Origin: JAHZKS01 sp047404135
GTDB lineage: Bacteria > Pseudomonadota > Alphaproteobacteria > Rickettsiales > JABSSG01
DNA: 64,000 nt
Direction of reading: 5' to 3'
NCBI GenBank assembly: GCA_047404135.1
Contig: JBDOIT010000001.1
Location: 1 to 64,000, forward strand
Below are positions 35,671-43,579 of this stretch, piece by piece (position 1 is the first letter of the stretch; each line of letters begins with the position of its first letter). The notes under the pieces were generated by a model, which was given only the letters and a program-made list of their open reading frames with translations, was not told the DNA's origin and did no database searches. The position numbers and the translations under genes were made by a program.

Positions 35671-35970
35671 ATGGTAGAAAGAAAGAAAGCGGCAGTGAAG
35701 AAGCCTGTAGTTAAGAAAGCGGCAGTGAAGAAGCCTGTAGTTAAGAAAGCGGCAGTGAAGAAGCCTGTAGTTAAGAAAGCGGCACCTAAAAGAGCTAAAT
35801 TTCCAAAAGCTATTCAAAAGGGAGTTGCGCATTCACCAAGGAAGCCTGATATTCCATCTAATATTTTGAACAAGGAGAATCACGAAAACATGGCTCATAT
35901 TCAAGAAAATGAGAATAAACACGGATTCTTTAAAAAGGTAATGCATTTCTTTATGGGGAAAGGCAAGTAG
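35671..35970 (+). CDS. Lysine-rich histone H1-like repeat protein
   Basis: 99 aa. After a short start, three near-perfect 10-residue units of the type KKPVVKKAAV form a strongly basic Ala/Lys/Pro/Val tract at about 6-40, encoded by tandem 30-bp DNA units. The tail is mixed and ends in a basic amphipathic stretch (GFFKKVMHFFMGKGK). Similar tracts occur in bacterial H1-like DNA-binding proteins such as chlamydial Hc proteins, so nucleoid or nucleic-acid binding is plausible. The AAGGA site supports the ATG at 35671 over 35665. Confidence 0.65.
   Translation: MVERKKAAVKKPVVKKAAVKKPVVKKAAVKKPVVKKAAPKRAKFPKAIQKGVAHSPRKPDIPSNILNKENHENMAHIQENENKHGFFKKVMHFFMGKGK
35690..35785. repeat. Tandem 30-bp coding repeat (about three units)
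   Basis: The unit containing AAGAAGCCTGTAGTTAAGAA then AGCGGCAGTG recurs head to tail with near-perfect identity inside the H1-like gene. Unit length is a multiple of three, so copy number can change without frameshift. Confidence 0.85.
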
Positions 35971-35978
35971 TTCAGCAA

Positions 35979-36020
35979 TATAAAAGGCCTCCTTTCTGAA
36001 TGAGAAGAGACCTTTTTATA
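35979..36020. terminator. Probable bidirectional terminator
   Basis: TATAAAAGGCCTC and GAGACCTTTTTATA form an imperfect stem around an inner TTCT/AGAA hairpin, with T-runs on both sides. It lies between the convergent H1-like and CADD-type genes and can serve both. Confidence 0.6.
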
Positions 36021-36037
36021 TGCAAGAATATTGGTGC

Positions 36038-36724
36038 TTAGTGTATTGTTGCAGTAGATTTGCATTCTACTCCATGTTTCTCAGATATCCCTGAAAGGAA
36101 AGACCATAATGCTTGAGCGGTTTCTTTTGCTGCTTCTAGCGCTTTCTTCTGATCTTTTTTGCTTAATCTATCTAGTAACTTCTCGCACTCTTCTCTGTGC
36201 CAGACATCTGCTTCTTCGTGAACATAAAAGAATTTTAGAGCTTTTGCACTGCTAATTCCGTAAAAACTCTTTAAGCCATCAATTTTTGTTCTAGCGATTT
36301 CAGGCACTTGGTGTTCATAAGAATATATAGAAGCTAGTGCCTCCGGATAAGATGCCCTACAATTTTTGAAGAATGTATCTATTAGGCTGGATGTGTATGA
36401 ATCAACAGATGACCTGTCTAACTCTTCATTTGTATTTCCCGCTTCTATTGCAAAGTTTTTCCATAGAGTAGGATGGTCAGTTCCGTTGTTTTCTTCGTCA
36501 TTTAAGTTTTCCAAAAGAATTTTACGGTCTTCTATATTTTCACAAATAGAGTGAGCTGTACTAATATATCTCGGAAAAGCCTTTACATGGTGATAATATT
36601 GACAAGCGTAATCTTTGATCATTTCGTTTGTCAATCCTCCTTCATTCCATGTTTTATAGAATGGATGCTTTAGTAGGTTTAAAGGTTCTAGTTCTTTTTG
36701 GAGAAAAGTAGAAAAGCTTTGCAT
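36038..36724 (-). CDS. CADD/PqqC-like diiron protein, candidate para-aminobenzoate synthase
   Basis: About 228 aa from 36724. All six metal ligands known in chlamydial CADD are in register: E77, H84, E137, H169, D173, H176. The positions matching CADD's sacrificial Tyr27 and Lys152 are Tyr23 (PFYKTW) and Lys147 (ARTKIDG). CADD makes para-aminobenzoate for folate from its own side chains, and homologues occur in Rickettsiales. The start at 36724 has AAAGGGG about 7 nt upstream; the in-frame extension beyond it shows no family similarity. Often annotated as TenA/PqqC-like, and it is not a PQQ enzyme: no other pqq gene is nearby. Confidence 0.88.
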   Translation of the reverse strand: MQSFSTFLQKELEPLNLLKHPFYKTWNEGGLTNEMIKDYACQYYHHVKAFPRYISTAHSICENIEDRKILLENLNDEENNGTDHPTLWKNFAIEAGNTNEELDRSSVDSYTSSLIDTFFKNCRASYPEALASIYSYEHQVPEIARTKIDGLKSFYGISSAKALKFFYVHEEADVWHREECEKLLDRLSKKDQKKALEAAKETAQALWSFLSGISEKHGVECKSTATIH

Positions 36725-36889
36725 AGTCATACCCCTTTGGTTTGTTAAAAAATCTTTAAAAGATGATATTACTATGTAGAAAAAACACAAGATTTTTTTA
36801 GAATATGTTTTTATTAGTAGCATTAAGATTTTGTTAACAAGAGGGTTCTAGTATTTTGTCTATCACATATCTCATAAGAAGGAAAAATT

Positions 36890-39800
36890 ATGTACAAAGG
36901 TCGCAAAAAATCTTCTGGAGGAGATTCCTCTGGCGTAGAAAGCCATGGTAATGATTCAGGCGCTGATGGATCACTTTCTGGTGATGGTATATCTGTGAGC
37001 AGTACAGAGGGATCATCTGATGGCTCAGGGGGCGAGGATACTGATTCTACTAGTAGCTCAGAAGGTATATTGGGAGGTAGCGGTTCGTCTGATTCTGAGG
37101 ATTCCGAAGATGAAATAGAGGAGGCATCTAGCCCTCTTCGTCATTCTTTAGGAAGCATTCAATTTGTCGTTTCAAATCCTAATCGTGAGATATTTGGCTC
37201 TCGATCCTGCATATTGAGCTTCATAAACATGGTGGCAGTTTCTTATATGCTGAATGGAAATATGAGTGGTTTGGCGAGTTTTCTAACTTTTATTTCTAGT
37301 CTTGTTGGAATACATGTATTCAGAGCTCAAATTATGCCAAGGGTTCGTGAGTATGTAATGAATCACCCAGATCTTCAAGTGTATATAGGACCAGTTGTTG
37401 GAGTGCATAGGAGGAATAGGGATTCGTTGGTTGGCCAGCTACGTGGCCCAACAGAGGTAAATATTGCTGCTATTACAATGAATTTACTGGTATCGGGTCT
37501 CTCTGGCTTTTTGACCGCTAGAAGTTTGGAGTTGGGATCTTTAAGCGGAGTAGGTGGTTCTGCGGTATATTATCATCTATTCAATAGGCTGATTGCTATG
37601 GTTGCGAGTTATATAGATAATGGATCTGATGAATTAAGGAATAGGATTATTAATGCTCTTGCAATGTTTGGTTCAGAAATTAGAGATAGGGTCGGTATTC
37701 AAGCTGTATTAAGGTGGGTAAGAGATTCGATGCCTCGTTCTCAAGATCCTTTGCCATCAAGGACTGGGGAGGCTGTCAGGAGACAAGGCCTACAAGAAAG
37801 GGGCGCAGATATAGTTAGTGCTGTGGCAGGAGCTGTTGTGTTTTTTTCGAATATCTCTGGGTCTGGTGTTCATTGGGCTGCAATACTTGGCTCTTTTGCA
37901 TGGGGAGGAACCAGGTTGCCATTATTTGCTTATATGGGATTAATGAGAATGGCTCAGCAAGCTGAGATTCGCGCAAGATTCCTACGGGATGGTAATAATG
38001 ATAGACTGGAATTAGCAAGGGCATTAGTTCTAGGTGGGTCTGCTACCTTCTTTCTGCCTGAAGAATTTTTGGCAACAATAGGAATACTCGGTGGTCGTCT
38101 ATTAGGTATCATGAAATGGATACCATTAATACTCATATCAAAAGCCTTACCTTCCACTGGACAGAAAATGTTGTTATCTGTTATAGGCACTAATGTTGCT
38201 GCTTCGACAATCAATTTAGCATATGCAGTTGAGGCTATTTTAGATCCAAATGTCCCACCAGAAGATGTACTAAATCGTGTGCATGATAATAGCCCAGTTG
38301 GCAAATTAAAAAGAACGACTTTTTTTTCATTCTGGGTTTTTGTACTTTACGTAATAATTGCGGCTACCACCGCTATTTTGTTTAAAAAATATGACGTTGT
38401 ATCATCTACGGACTCGTTGAAGGCCCTATATACTGGTATTGTTATTTTTGGTGTTGTTTTTATGGTGATAATGACTTTAATCGCATATTCAAAGATAGAT
38501 ATTTGGGGTCAAAAAGCAGAAAATAATTGTTGTATAAGGCCATTACTAAAAAGTGCCTGTTTTCGTGGGTGGTGGGGGTATACTGGCGGAAGTGAAGGTC
38601 AAACTCCTGAGGAAAGGGAGGCAACAGCAGAAGCGCAAAGAAGGGAAGATGCCATACTAGAAGAGGAGGCAAATATTGGAATGAGGGGCACCATAAGAAA
38701 TAGAATAAGAAGACATCTTAGAGAAGCATCAGTTCCACCTGAATATCAGAATAGAACCATACCTTTGCAAGATGGAACAAATATGATTCTGACTCTTATA
38801 GGGGATGCAAATCACTTAAGTCCTAATACTGATTTTCTGAGATATAATGTGGAATCCCCAGTACAAGATCCAACTACTTTGCATATAAGGGAAGTTAGGA
38901 TCAGCACAAGGGCAAATAATAATTATACTTTGGAAATGAGTGATGGTAGAGCCATAATTCGGGAGGGGGAAGACATCAGGATTATGGATAGAGATGGGAA
39001 TGAGGAATATAATTCTGCAACAGAGCCAGCAGAAGGGCCACAACTAAATCTTCAAGATCTTGTAGGGAATTTAATGGGAGCTCCAGATTTATCTGTTCCA
39101 GAAGATACTCGTCCTGGTACGCCGGAGGTAGATGGAGTGTTTGTTCCTACTCCTACTAGGAGAGAAAGTCCTCATGATGGGCCCCGAGATAATGGCAGTG
39201 TAGAAGATATCGATCTGGAGGAGATGTCCTGGGATGGAGAGGAAATTTTTAGAGAGACTCGAGTGTTGGAAGAGGAAAATGGCGATACCTTAGATGATAT
39301 TACCCAGGCAACCACTGGATTGCTGGAAGAGGAGAATGACGCTACTGCATCTGAGCTAGGTGACGCAGAAGGTGAGGATAATCAATGGGTTGATATTGAT
39401 GTTGATGCGGAATTCGCTTCTATGAATGATTATGCACCGCCCCCGGAGCAAGAGGGGCATGAGAATTCTGCTGAAGATAGTAATGGCGGTTGCTGTAGTG
39501 GTTTGTTTGGTATGCGTAAGAGACTTTCTAATATCAGAGCATCGGAAGCTGCGACATATGAGGACCAACCGCCTTCTAGACAAATTACGATAAGTATATA
39601 CGAAGATGAGGATGAGGATAATATGTTATTCGGTCTATCTACACCTTTGCTTGGAGAAAAAGGTGCAGATGATTCTTCGTTTCTTGGTGGCTCTCCAGGT
39701 GATAAAACAGATCAAGATAAGACTGGTGGGTCTGCAGAAAACCCAGCCCATAAAGACATCAAAAGTATGACCCCTTTTGCGTTGTATGAGCATTTTCAAG

Positions 39801-40240
39801 AAAATTCTCCTGAAACATTAGAAATTTTTCAACCTGCTTATGATTTTAACTTGAAGCTCGAGGGTGATGAGATGGAGTTACTTAAAAGAGATGATGATAC
39901 TGAGGTGGGTGAAGTAAGGGCGCAGATGCGAGACACCATAGATGCAGAAATTACAGTAAAGGATGTGCATGATTATGAAGGTGATGGGCCAATAAAACCG
40001 GAAAGGAAGAAGAGAGAAAAGGTGATAGATGGTTTTGATAAAGACTTTTTTAAAACTGGGCCAATCAACCCGAAGAGATATGATTATTTTAACCATCTAG
40101 AGAGCCCCACTAAAGGGAGTCATATTGGAGATCCAGACGAGTGTAAATACGAGATGTTTGGCTATTGTGCAGAGAATGTTGGCGAGCAGCTTATGGGAGC
40201 ATTTTTACTCGCTCCTATGATGTTTGCTAGTTCTAAGTAA
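36890..40240 (+). CDS. Very large unrecognised membrane protein (1116 aa)
   Basis: No family recognised. Residues 1-85 are Ser/Gly/Asp/Glu low complexity. About nine or ten hydrophobic helices lie between 100 and 540, with clear ones near 105-150, 189-210, 225-243, 305-350, 378-430, 476-500 and 513-535. A long acidic hydrophilic part covers ~560-1090, followed by a short hydrophobic end (LMGAFLLAPMMFASSK). Good AGAAGGA ribosome site. No signal peptide. Size, acidic disorder and location among lineage-specific genes suggest a host-interface or envelope role, without direct evidence. Confidence 0.75.
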   Translation: MYKGRKKSSGGDSSGVESHGNDSGADGSLSGDGISVSSTEGSSDGSGGEDTDSTSSSEGILGGSGSSDSEDSEDEIEEASSPLRHSLGSIQFVVSNPNREIFGSRSCILSFINMVAVSYMLNGNMSGLASFLTFISSLVGIHVFRAQIMPRVREYVMNHPDLQVYIGPVVGVHRRNRDSLVGQLRGPTEVNIAAITMNLLVSGLSGFLTARSLELGSLSGVGGSAVYYHLFNRLIAMVASYIDNGSDELRNRIINALAMFGSEIRDRVGIQAVLRWVRDSMPRSQDPLPSRTGEAVRRQGLQERGADIVSAVAGAVVFFSNISGSGVHWAAILGSFAWGGTRLPLFAYMGLMRMAQQAEIRARFLRDGNNDRLELARALVLGGSATFFLPEEFLATIGILGGRLLGIMKWIPLILISKALPSTGQKMLLSVIGTNVAASTINLAYAVEAILDPNVPPEDVLNRVHDNSPVGKLKRTTFFSFWVFVLYVIIAATTAILFKKYDVVSSTDSLKALYTGIVIFGVVFMVIMTLIAYSKIDIWGQKAENNCCIRPLLKSACFRGWWGYTGGSEGQTPEEREATAEAQRREDAILEEEANIGMRGTIRNRIRRHLREASVPPEYQNRTIPLQDGTNMILTLIGDANHLSPNTDFLRYNVESPVQDPTTLHIREVRISTRANNNYTLEMSDGRAIIREGEDIRIMDRDGNEEYNSATEPAEGPQLNLQDLVGNLMGAPDLSVPEDTRPGTPEVDGVFVPTPTRRESPHDGPRDNGSVEDIDLEEMSWDGEEIFRETRVLEEENGDTLDDITQATTGLLEEENDATASELGDAEGEDNQWVDIDVDAEFASMNDYAPPPEQEGHENSAEDSNGGCCSGLFGMRKRLSNIRASEAATYEDQPPSRQITISIYEDEDEDNMLFGLSTPLLGEKGADDSSFLGGSPGDKTDQDKTGGSAENPAHKDIKSMTPFALYEHFQENSPETLEIFQPAYDFNLKLEGDEMELLKRDDDTEVGEVRAQMRDTIDAEITVKDVHDYEGDGPIKPERKKREKVIDGFDKDFFKTGPINPKRYDYFNHLESPTKGSHIGDPDECKYEMFGYCAENVGEQLMGAFLLAPMMFASSK

Positions 40241-40668
40241 ATAGAAAATATGAAACAAAAATATTAATGGAGTGTTATAGTGCGCTATTTCCATTTTGTA
40301 ATCCATATTACACTAAAAGATTTATGGAATGTTTAATTATGGTGTTGCGGTATTTAAGATTGGTAGAGATATCTTAATGCCGGTTAGAGAGTGTAATGGC
40401 AAAATAGTGACATTTGTATTCTCTGTTCCTGATGAAATTAAGGAAAGAACTCAATTCATTATTTGATCTGGATGTAAAAAAATCATTATATGTTCTGATA
40501 TATATAATGATTCTATGAATTTTTGAGGGGAGCCTCGCATTCCAGGGGTGAACGAAATTCATAAAGCATCCGGAACATTTCAATGAAATTTACTATCAAG
40601 TAAATTAATCTATTGAAAGAGGCAAAGAATTTTACTAGGATCCATTAAAATATAAATACTCAGGAAGG
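40241..40668. other. Intergenic region with one tiny ORF
   Basis: A 45-codon frame at 40329-40466 (starts MFNYGVAVFKIGRDILMPVR) has no ribosome site and no recognised family. The rest is AT-rich without evident hairpins or repeats. The ribosome site of the next gene (GGAAGG) sits at its right end. Confidence 0.35.
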
Positions 40669-41151
40669 ATGTCTATTACGAAGTCAAAGAAATACTTTGG
40701 AGAAAAGCCACTTGAAGGTCCGACTCCTTTTGGCTCTAAATATAACGGCAAGAAAAAAGCAGAAGAATCCAGCAGGCCTGATAACAGGGGGGCTAATAGG
40801 AATAAAATCTATCCATCTCCCGAAGAGCTAGCTGAGTATGAAAGTATATGCAAAGGTTCTGCTTCGCAGATTATTGAGCTTTTAAACAAAGATCAAGCCC
40901 ATCGTCAGAATCTATATGTTAAAAAGCATAAATCCAGAACTTTATCCGAGAGAATAAAGACGTCTTTGGGAGCGATCTGTATTTTAGGCAATATATGCGC
41001 TGTAGTTTATCTAGCCATAGAAGGTCATTATGCTCCTTCTTCTATAGTTGCTATTGCCTTGCTTCTTTCTGTAAAGTTATTTTATACAAATAAGCCTTCT
41101 TATAAGAAAACGAATACTGAGAAGAATAGATTTAGACAAAAGAAAACCTGA
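40669..41151 (+). CDS. DUF2335-family small membrane protein
   Basis: 160 aa. Residues ~45-90 match the DUF2335 pattern: YPSPEELAEYESICKGSA, then QIIELLNKDQAHRQNL. Two closely spaced helices at about 105-145 follow, with a basic tail. The N-terminus is Lys/Gly/Pro-rich and lineage-specific. CAGGAAGG abuts the ATG, closer than usual. DUF2335 has no known function; members occur in many proteobacterial and mobile contexts. Confidence 0.72.
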   Translation: MSITKSKKYFGEKPLEGPTPFGSKYNGKKKAEESSRPDNRGANRNKIYPSPEELAEYESICKGSASQIIELLNKDQAHRQNLYVKKHKSRTLSERIKTSLGAICILGNICAVVYLAIEGHYAPSSIVAIALLLSVKLFYTNKPSYKKTNTEKNRFRQKKT

Positions 41152-41646
41152 TACTTATTACATTAATCTACTAGTTCTAATGCGCACCCTACAGGTGGTA
41201 TATCTTTCTATGCGTTGTATTGTTTGCCACCCGTGTAAGTCCTTGGCCTATTGAAGTATTGCCTTTTGCTTTAGAGTAGAATCGTGATATACAAAATTCG
41301 GAATGTTATAAATTTCATGAGCAGTGGGCGTAACTTAATTAAAAAACAACAAAGAAACAAGTTAAATCTTACTATAAGATATCTTGCGATTTTTCTAGGA
41401 GAGGGTTCAACGCTATTTATAGGTACTTTAAACGCATCAGTGAGGCCGGGATTGCATATTCTTTTTTGGATTTATACGCCAGAGTAAAATATTTTAATTT
41501 AAGATGTTACGCCATATTGATGATTTAAATATGATAACGCAGACCATGTGTGCAGAAGATGACAGGGGAAATATTTGTTGTAATAAGTAGCTTTTACTTC
41601 TGCCAAAGAGCTGCAAATAAGATGCTTTCTGTTAGAGTGAAGTGAG
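41152..41646. other. Intergenic region without a supported gene
   Basis: A GTG-initiated 67-codon frame at 41284-41487 and a 28-codon frame at 41504-41590 (starts MLRHIDDLNMITQT) are present, but neither has a ribosome site or recognisable similarity. No strong hairpin or repeat seen. Confidence 0.35.
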
Positions 41647-42573
41647 CTATAGCACTACAAATTTAATCACTAGCGGTATATAAACAAACCCCGTTACGGT
41701 TGTGATTATTAGGGCGCTAGTAATTTTCTCTGGTTTGTTTTTTAAGATAGTTGCGATAACCAGGGAGTTTACTCCCATGGGTATAAAGGCCACAACCATC
41801 CATAATTGATGTATTTTACCTGTGTATATATGCAATATATTTTGGTCAATTAATACTAGAGCATATGTGAGCAAGGGCCATATAATAAAACGTGATAAGA
41901 TACACATTCCTAGCAATTTAAAGTCAATTTCTAGCTTTTTTATATTAGACACAGAAAGTCCCACAACCATCATGCCTAATATTGAATACATGACAGAGAT
42001 ATTTTTTGTGAACACACCGATGGATTCTGGTATTTTTACTTGCATCTTGCTAACAAGGACTGCAAGTATAAAGGAGTAAATAGAAGGTAATTTTAGAAGC
42101 TTGATTAAGCTTTCATATGGACTATATCTACCAGCAGCAGACATATAGAAACCAAGGGTGTTTTCATAGAATGCCATACCTACAACCATTAGGAAAAATA
42201 TCACAAGCAATTCTTCTCCAAAAAATACATATATGATAGGGAGCATCATGTATCCTAAATTGCCTGTTCCAGCAGAAAAGGCCAGAAGGTTTTCTGTTCC
42301 ATCATCCCATATTTTTCTGCCTATATAGAAGAAGAGCAAACACATTATGCAGCAAAGGAGAAAGAAGCATATAGGTATAGCAAGAAGTTTCCCACTTAAT
42401 TCTACTACGGAAATATTATGAAATATTACTACGGGGTTTACTATATAGAAAAGCATTTGTGTAATGCTTTGTTGTTGAATCTTTAGTACTCGACCAGAAA
42501 TAAACCCCATTATTATATATATATATAGGGGAGTTGCGGTCTGACTCACTAAGTAGAATAAATTTTTATCCAT
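41647..42573 (-). CDS. AEC (auxin efflux carrier) family transporter
   Basis: 308 aa with about ten helices. Typical of the AEC/PIN family: an N-terminal bundle with SITQMLFYIVNPVVIFHNIS, then SAGTGNLGYMMLPIIY, and a C-terminal MGVNSLVIAT segment. Bacterial AEC members export small organic or amino acids; substrate unknown. Faces rpsU on the same strand, separated by its terminator, so it is probably transcribed separately. Confidence 0.85.
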   Translation of the reverse strand: MDKNLFYLVSQTATPLYIYIIMGFISGRVLKIQQQSITQMLFYIVNPVVIFHNISVVELSGKLLAIPICFFLLCCIMCLLFFYIGRKIWDDGTENLLAFSAGTGNLGYMMLPIIYVFFGEELLVIFFLMVVGMAFYENTLGFYMSAAGRYSPYESLIKLLKLPSIYSFILAVLVSKMQVKIPESIGVFTKNISVMYSILGMMVVGLSVSNIKKLEIDFKLLGMCILSRFIIWPLLTYALVLIDQNILHIYTGKIHQLWMVVAFIPMGVNSLVIATILKNKPEKITSALIITTVTGFVYIPLVIKFVVL

Positions 42574-42585
42574 CTTTTCACTAAA

Positions 42586-42617
42586 AAAGCCCGAGTATTA
42601 ATAATAACACGGGCTTT
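42586..42617 (-). terminator. Intrinsic terminator downstream of rpsU
   Basis: On the minus strand, AAAGCCCG and CGGGCTTT form an 8-bp GC-rich stem around a 16-nt loop, followed directly by a run of T. Lies 31 nt past the rpsU stop and upstream of the AEC gene start. Confidence 0.85.
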
Positions 42618-42648
42618 AGAATTTTTCAAATTAACCTGAGACTAAATA

Positions 42649-42849
42649 TTAATCTTCTTGGTATCTTTTACGATTCACTTTACGTCTTCTTCTGAAAGAC
42701 TCGTCACTCTTTCTCTGTTTTTCTTCAGAGGAAGTTTCGTGGTAGCGCTTTAGTTTTATGACTCTAAAGACACCTTCACGTTGTAACTTTCTCTTAAGAT
42801 TTTTTAGAGCTTGTTCTACGTTACTTGAAACGACGTTTACCTGTACCAG
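42649..42849 (-). CDS. rpsU: 30S ribosomal protein S21
   Basis: 66 aa if started at the CTG codon at 42847-42849. The body (VQVNVVSSNVEQALKNLKRK, then QREGVFR and an Arg/Lys-rich tail) is clearly S21. Family members begin at M-(V/I)-x-V-N-V, which aligns with the CTG codon, and AAAAGGGG lies 8 nt before it. No ATG or GTG exists there. The only canonical alternative, a TTG at 42868-42870, adds seven residues and has no ribosome site. A sequencing error is possible. Divergent from the COQ9-family gene. Confidence 0.9.
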   Translation of the reverse strand: MVQVNVVSSNVEQALKNLKRKLQREGVFRVIKLKRYHETSSEEKQRKSDESFRRRRKVNRKRYQED

Positions 42850-42955
42850 TGTAATTACCCCTTTTAGCAATTAAAGTTATTAAAAATATATACTTGAATT
42901 AAGTGAGACAAATATATACTGTTTTATTAGAAAATCAAACATTTTTATGTAAAAA

Positions 42956-43579
42956 ATGACTAAAAAAAAACTAGAGCAAGAATTCTTGAATTCTGTAAGA
43001 GAAGAAGCGGCATTTCTGGGCTTCTCAGATGAGATGTTATTTGCAGTTGAGGAGAAAATGAACCTCAAGAAGAATTACCACATATTACTATTTCCCGGAG
43101 GTATAAAGGAGTTAATATCATTGCTAGAAGCGGATCTAGATAAAGATATGTCAGAACAAATCTCAAGAATGTGTGCAAAAAGTGAGCTTAGGGTAAGAGA
43201 TAAAATCAAAGAGTCTATCAAGATTCGCTTTAAAGGCAATAAAGACATACTCTCTCAGCTGAATAAATATTACTTTAATTTAAACAATTTTACTTTTGCT
43301 TATAAAAATTTCTGGAGGACAGTAGATCAAATATGGTACATCTCAGGAGACCAATCTACTGATTTCAATCATTATAGCAAGAGGGGGTTGTTATTTTGTG
43401 TATATAAAGCTACATTCCTGCACTATGTTAATTCAGAAAATGATGAATTAACGTGGGATTTTCTAGATAAACGCATAGAAAATGTATTAAAAATTGGCAA
43501 AATAAAAAAATTTCCCAAAGAGACGATTCAAAAGATAAAGGAGAAGATTCCTTTTATAAGGTTAATAAATAGGAAATAA
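42956..43579 (+). CDS. COQ9-family ubiquinone biosynthesis protein
   Basis: 207 aa. C-terminal part carries the COQ9 pattern: W..VDQIWYISGDQSTDFNHYSKR near 120-143, then KATFLHYV and WDFLDKRIENV. COQ9 binds lipids and assists ubiquinone ring modification. A divergent rpsU neighbour and complex I elsewhere in the window fit a respiratory role. It ends in TAATG overlap with ileS, so both are probably coupled. The sequence diverges in the N-terminal TetR-like part. Confidence 0.85.
   Translation: MTKKKLEQEFLNSVREEAAFLGFSDEMLFAVEEKMNLKKNYHILLFPGGIKELISLLEADLDKDMSEQISRMCAKSELRVRDKIKESIKIRFKGNKDILSQLNKYYFNLNNFTFAYKNFWRTVDQIWYISGDQSTDFNHYSKRGLLFCVYKATFLHYVNSENDELTWDFLDKRIENVLKIGKIKKFPKETIQKIKEKIPFIRLINRK

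Noticed and set aside
35650..35832. Minus-strand frame of repeated Leu/His/Arg/Phe opposite the H1-like gene
   Set aside because: Produced by the complement of the Lys-rich repeat; no start signal.
41284..41487. 67-codon GTG-initiated frame
   Set aside because: No ribosome site, no recognisable family, ordinary intergenic composition.
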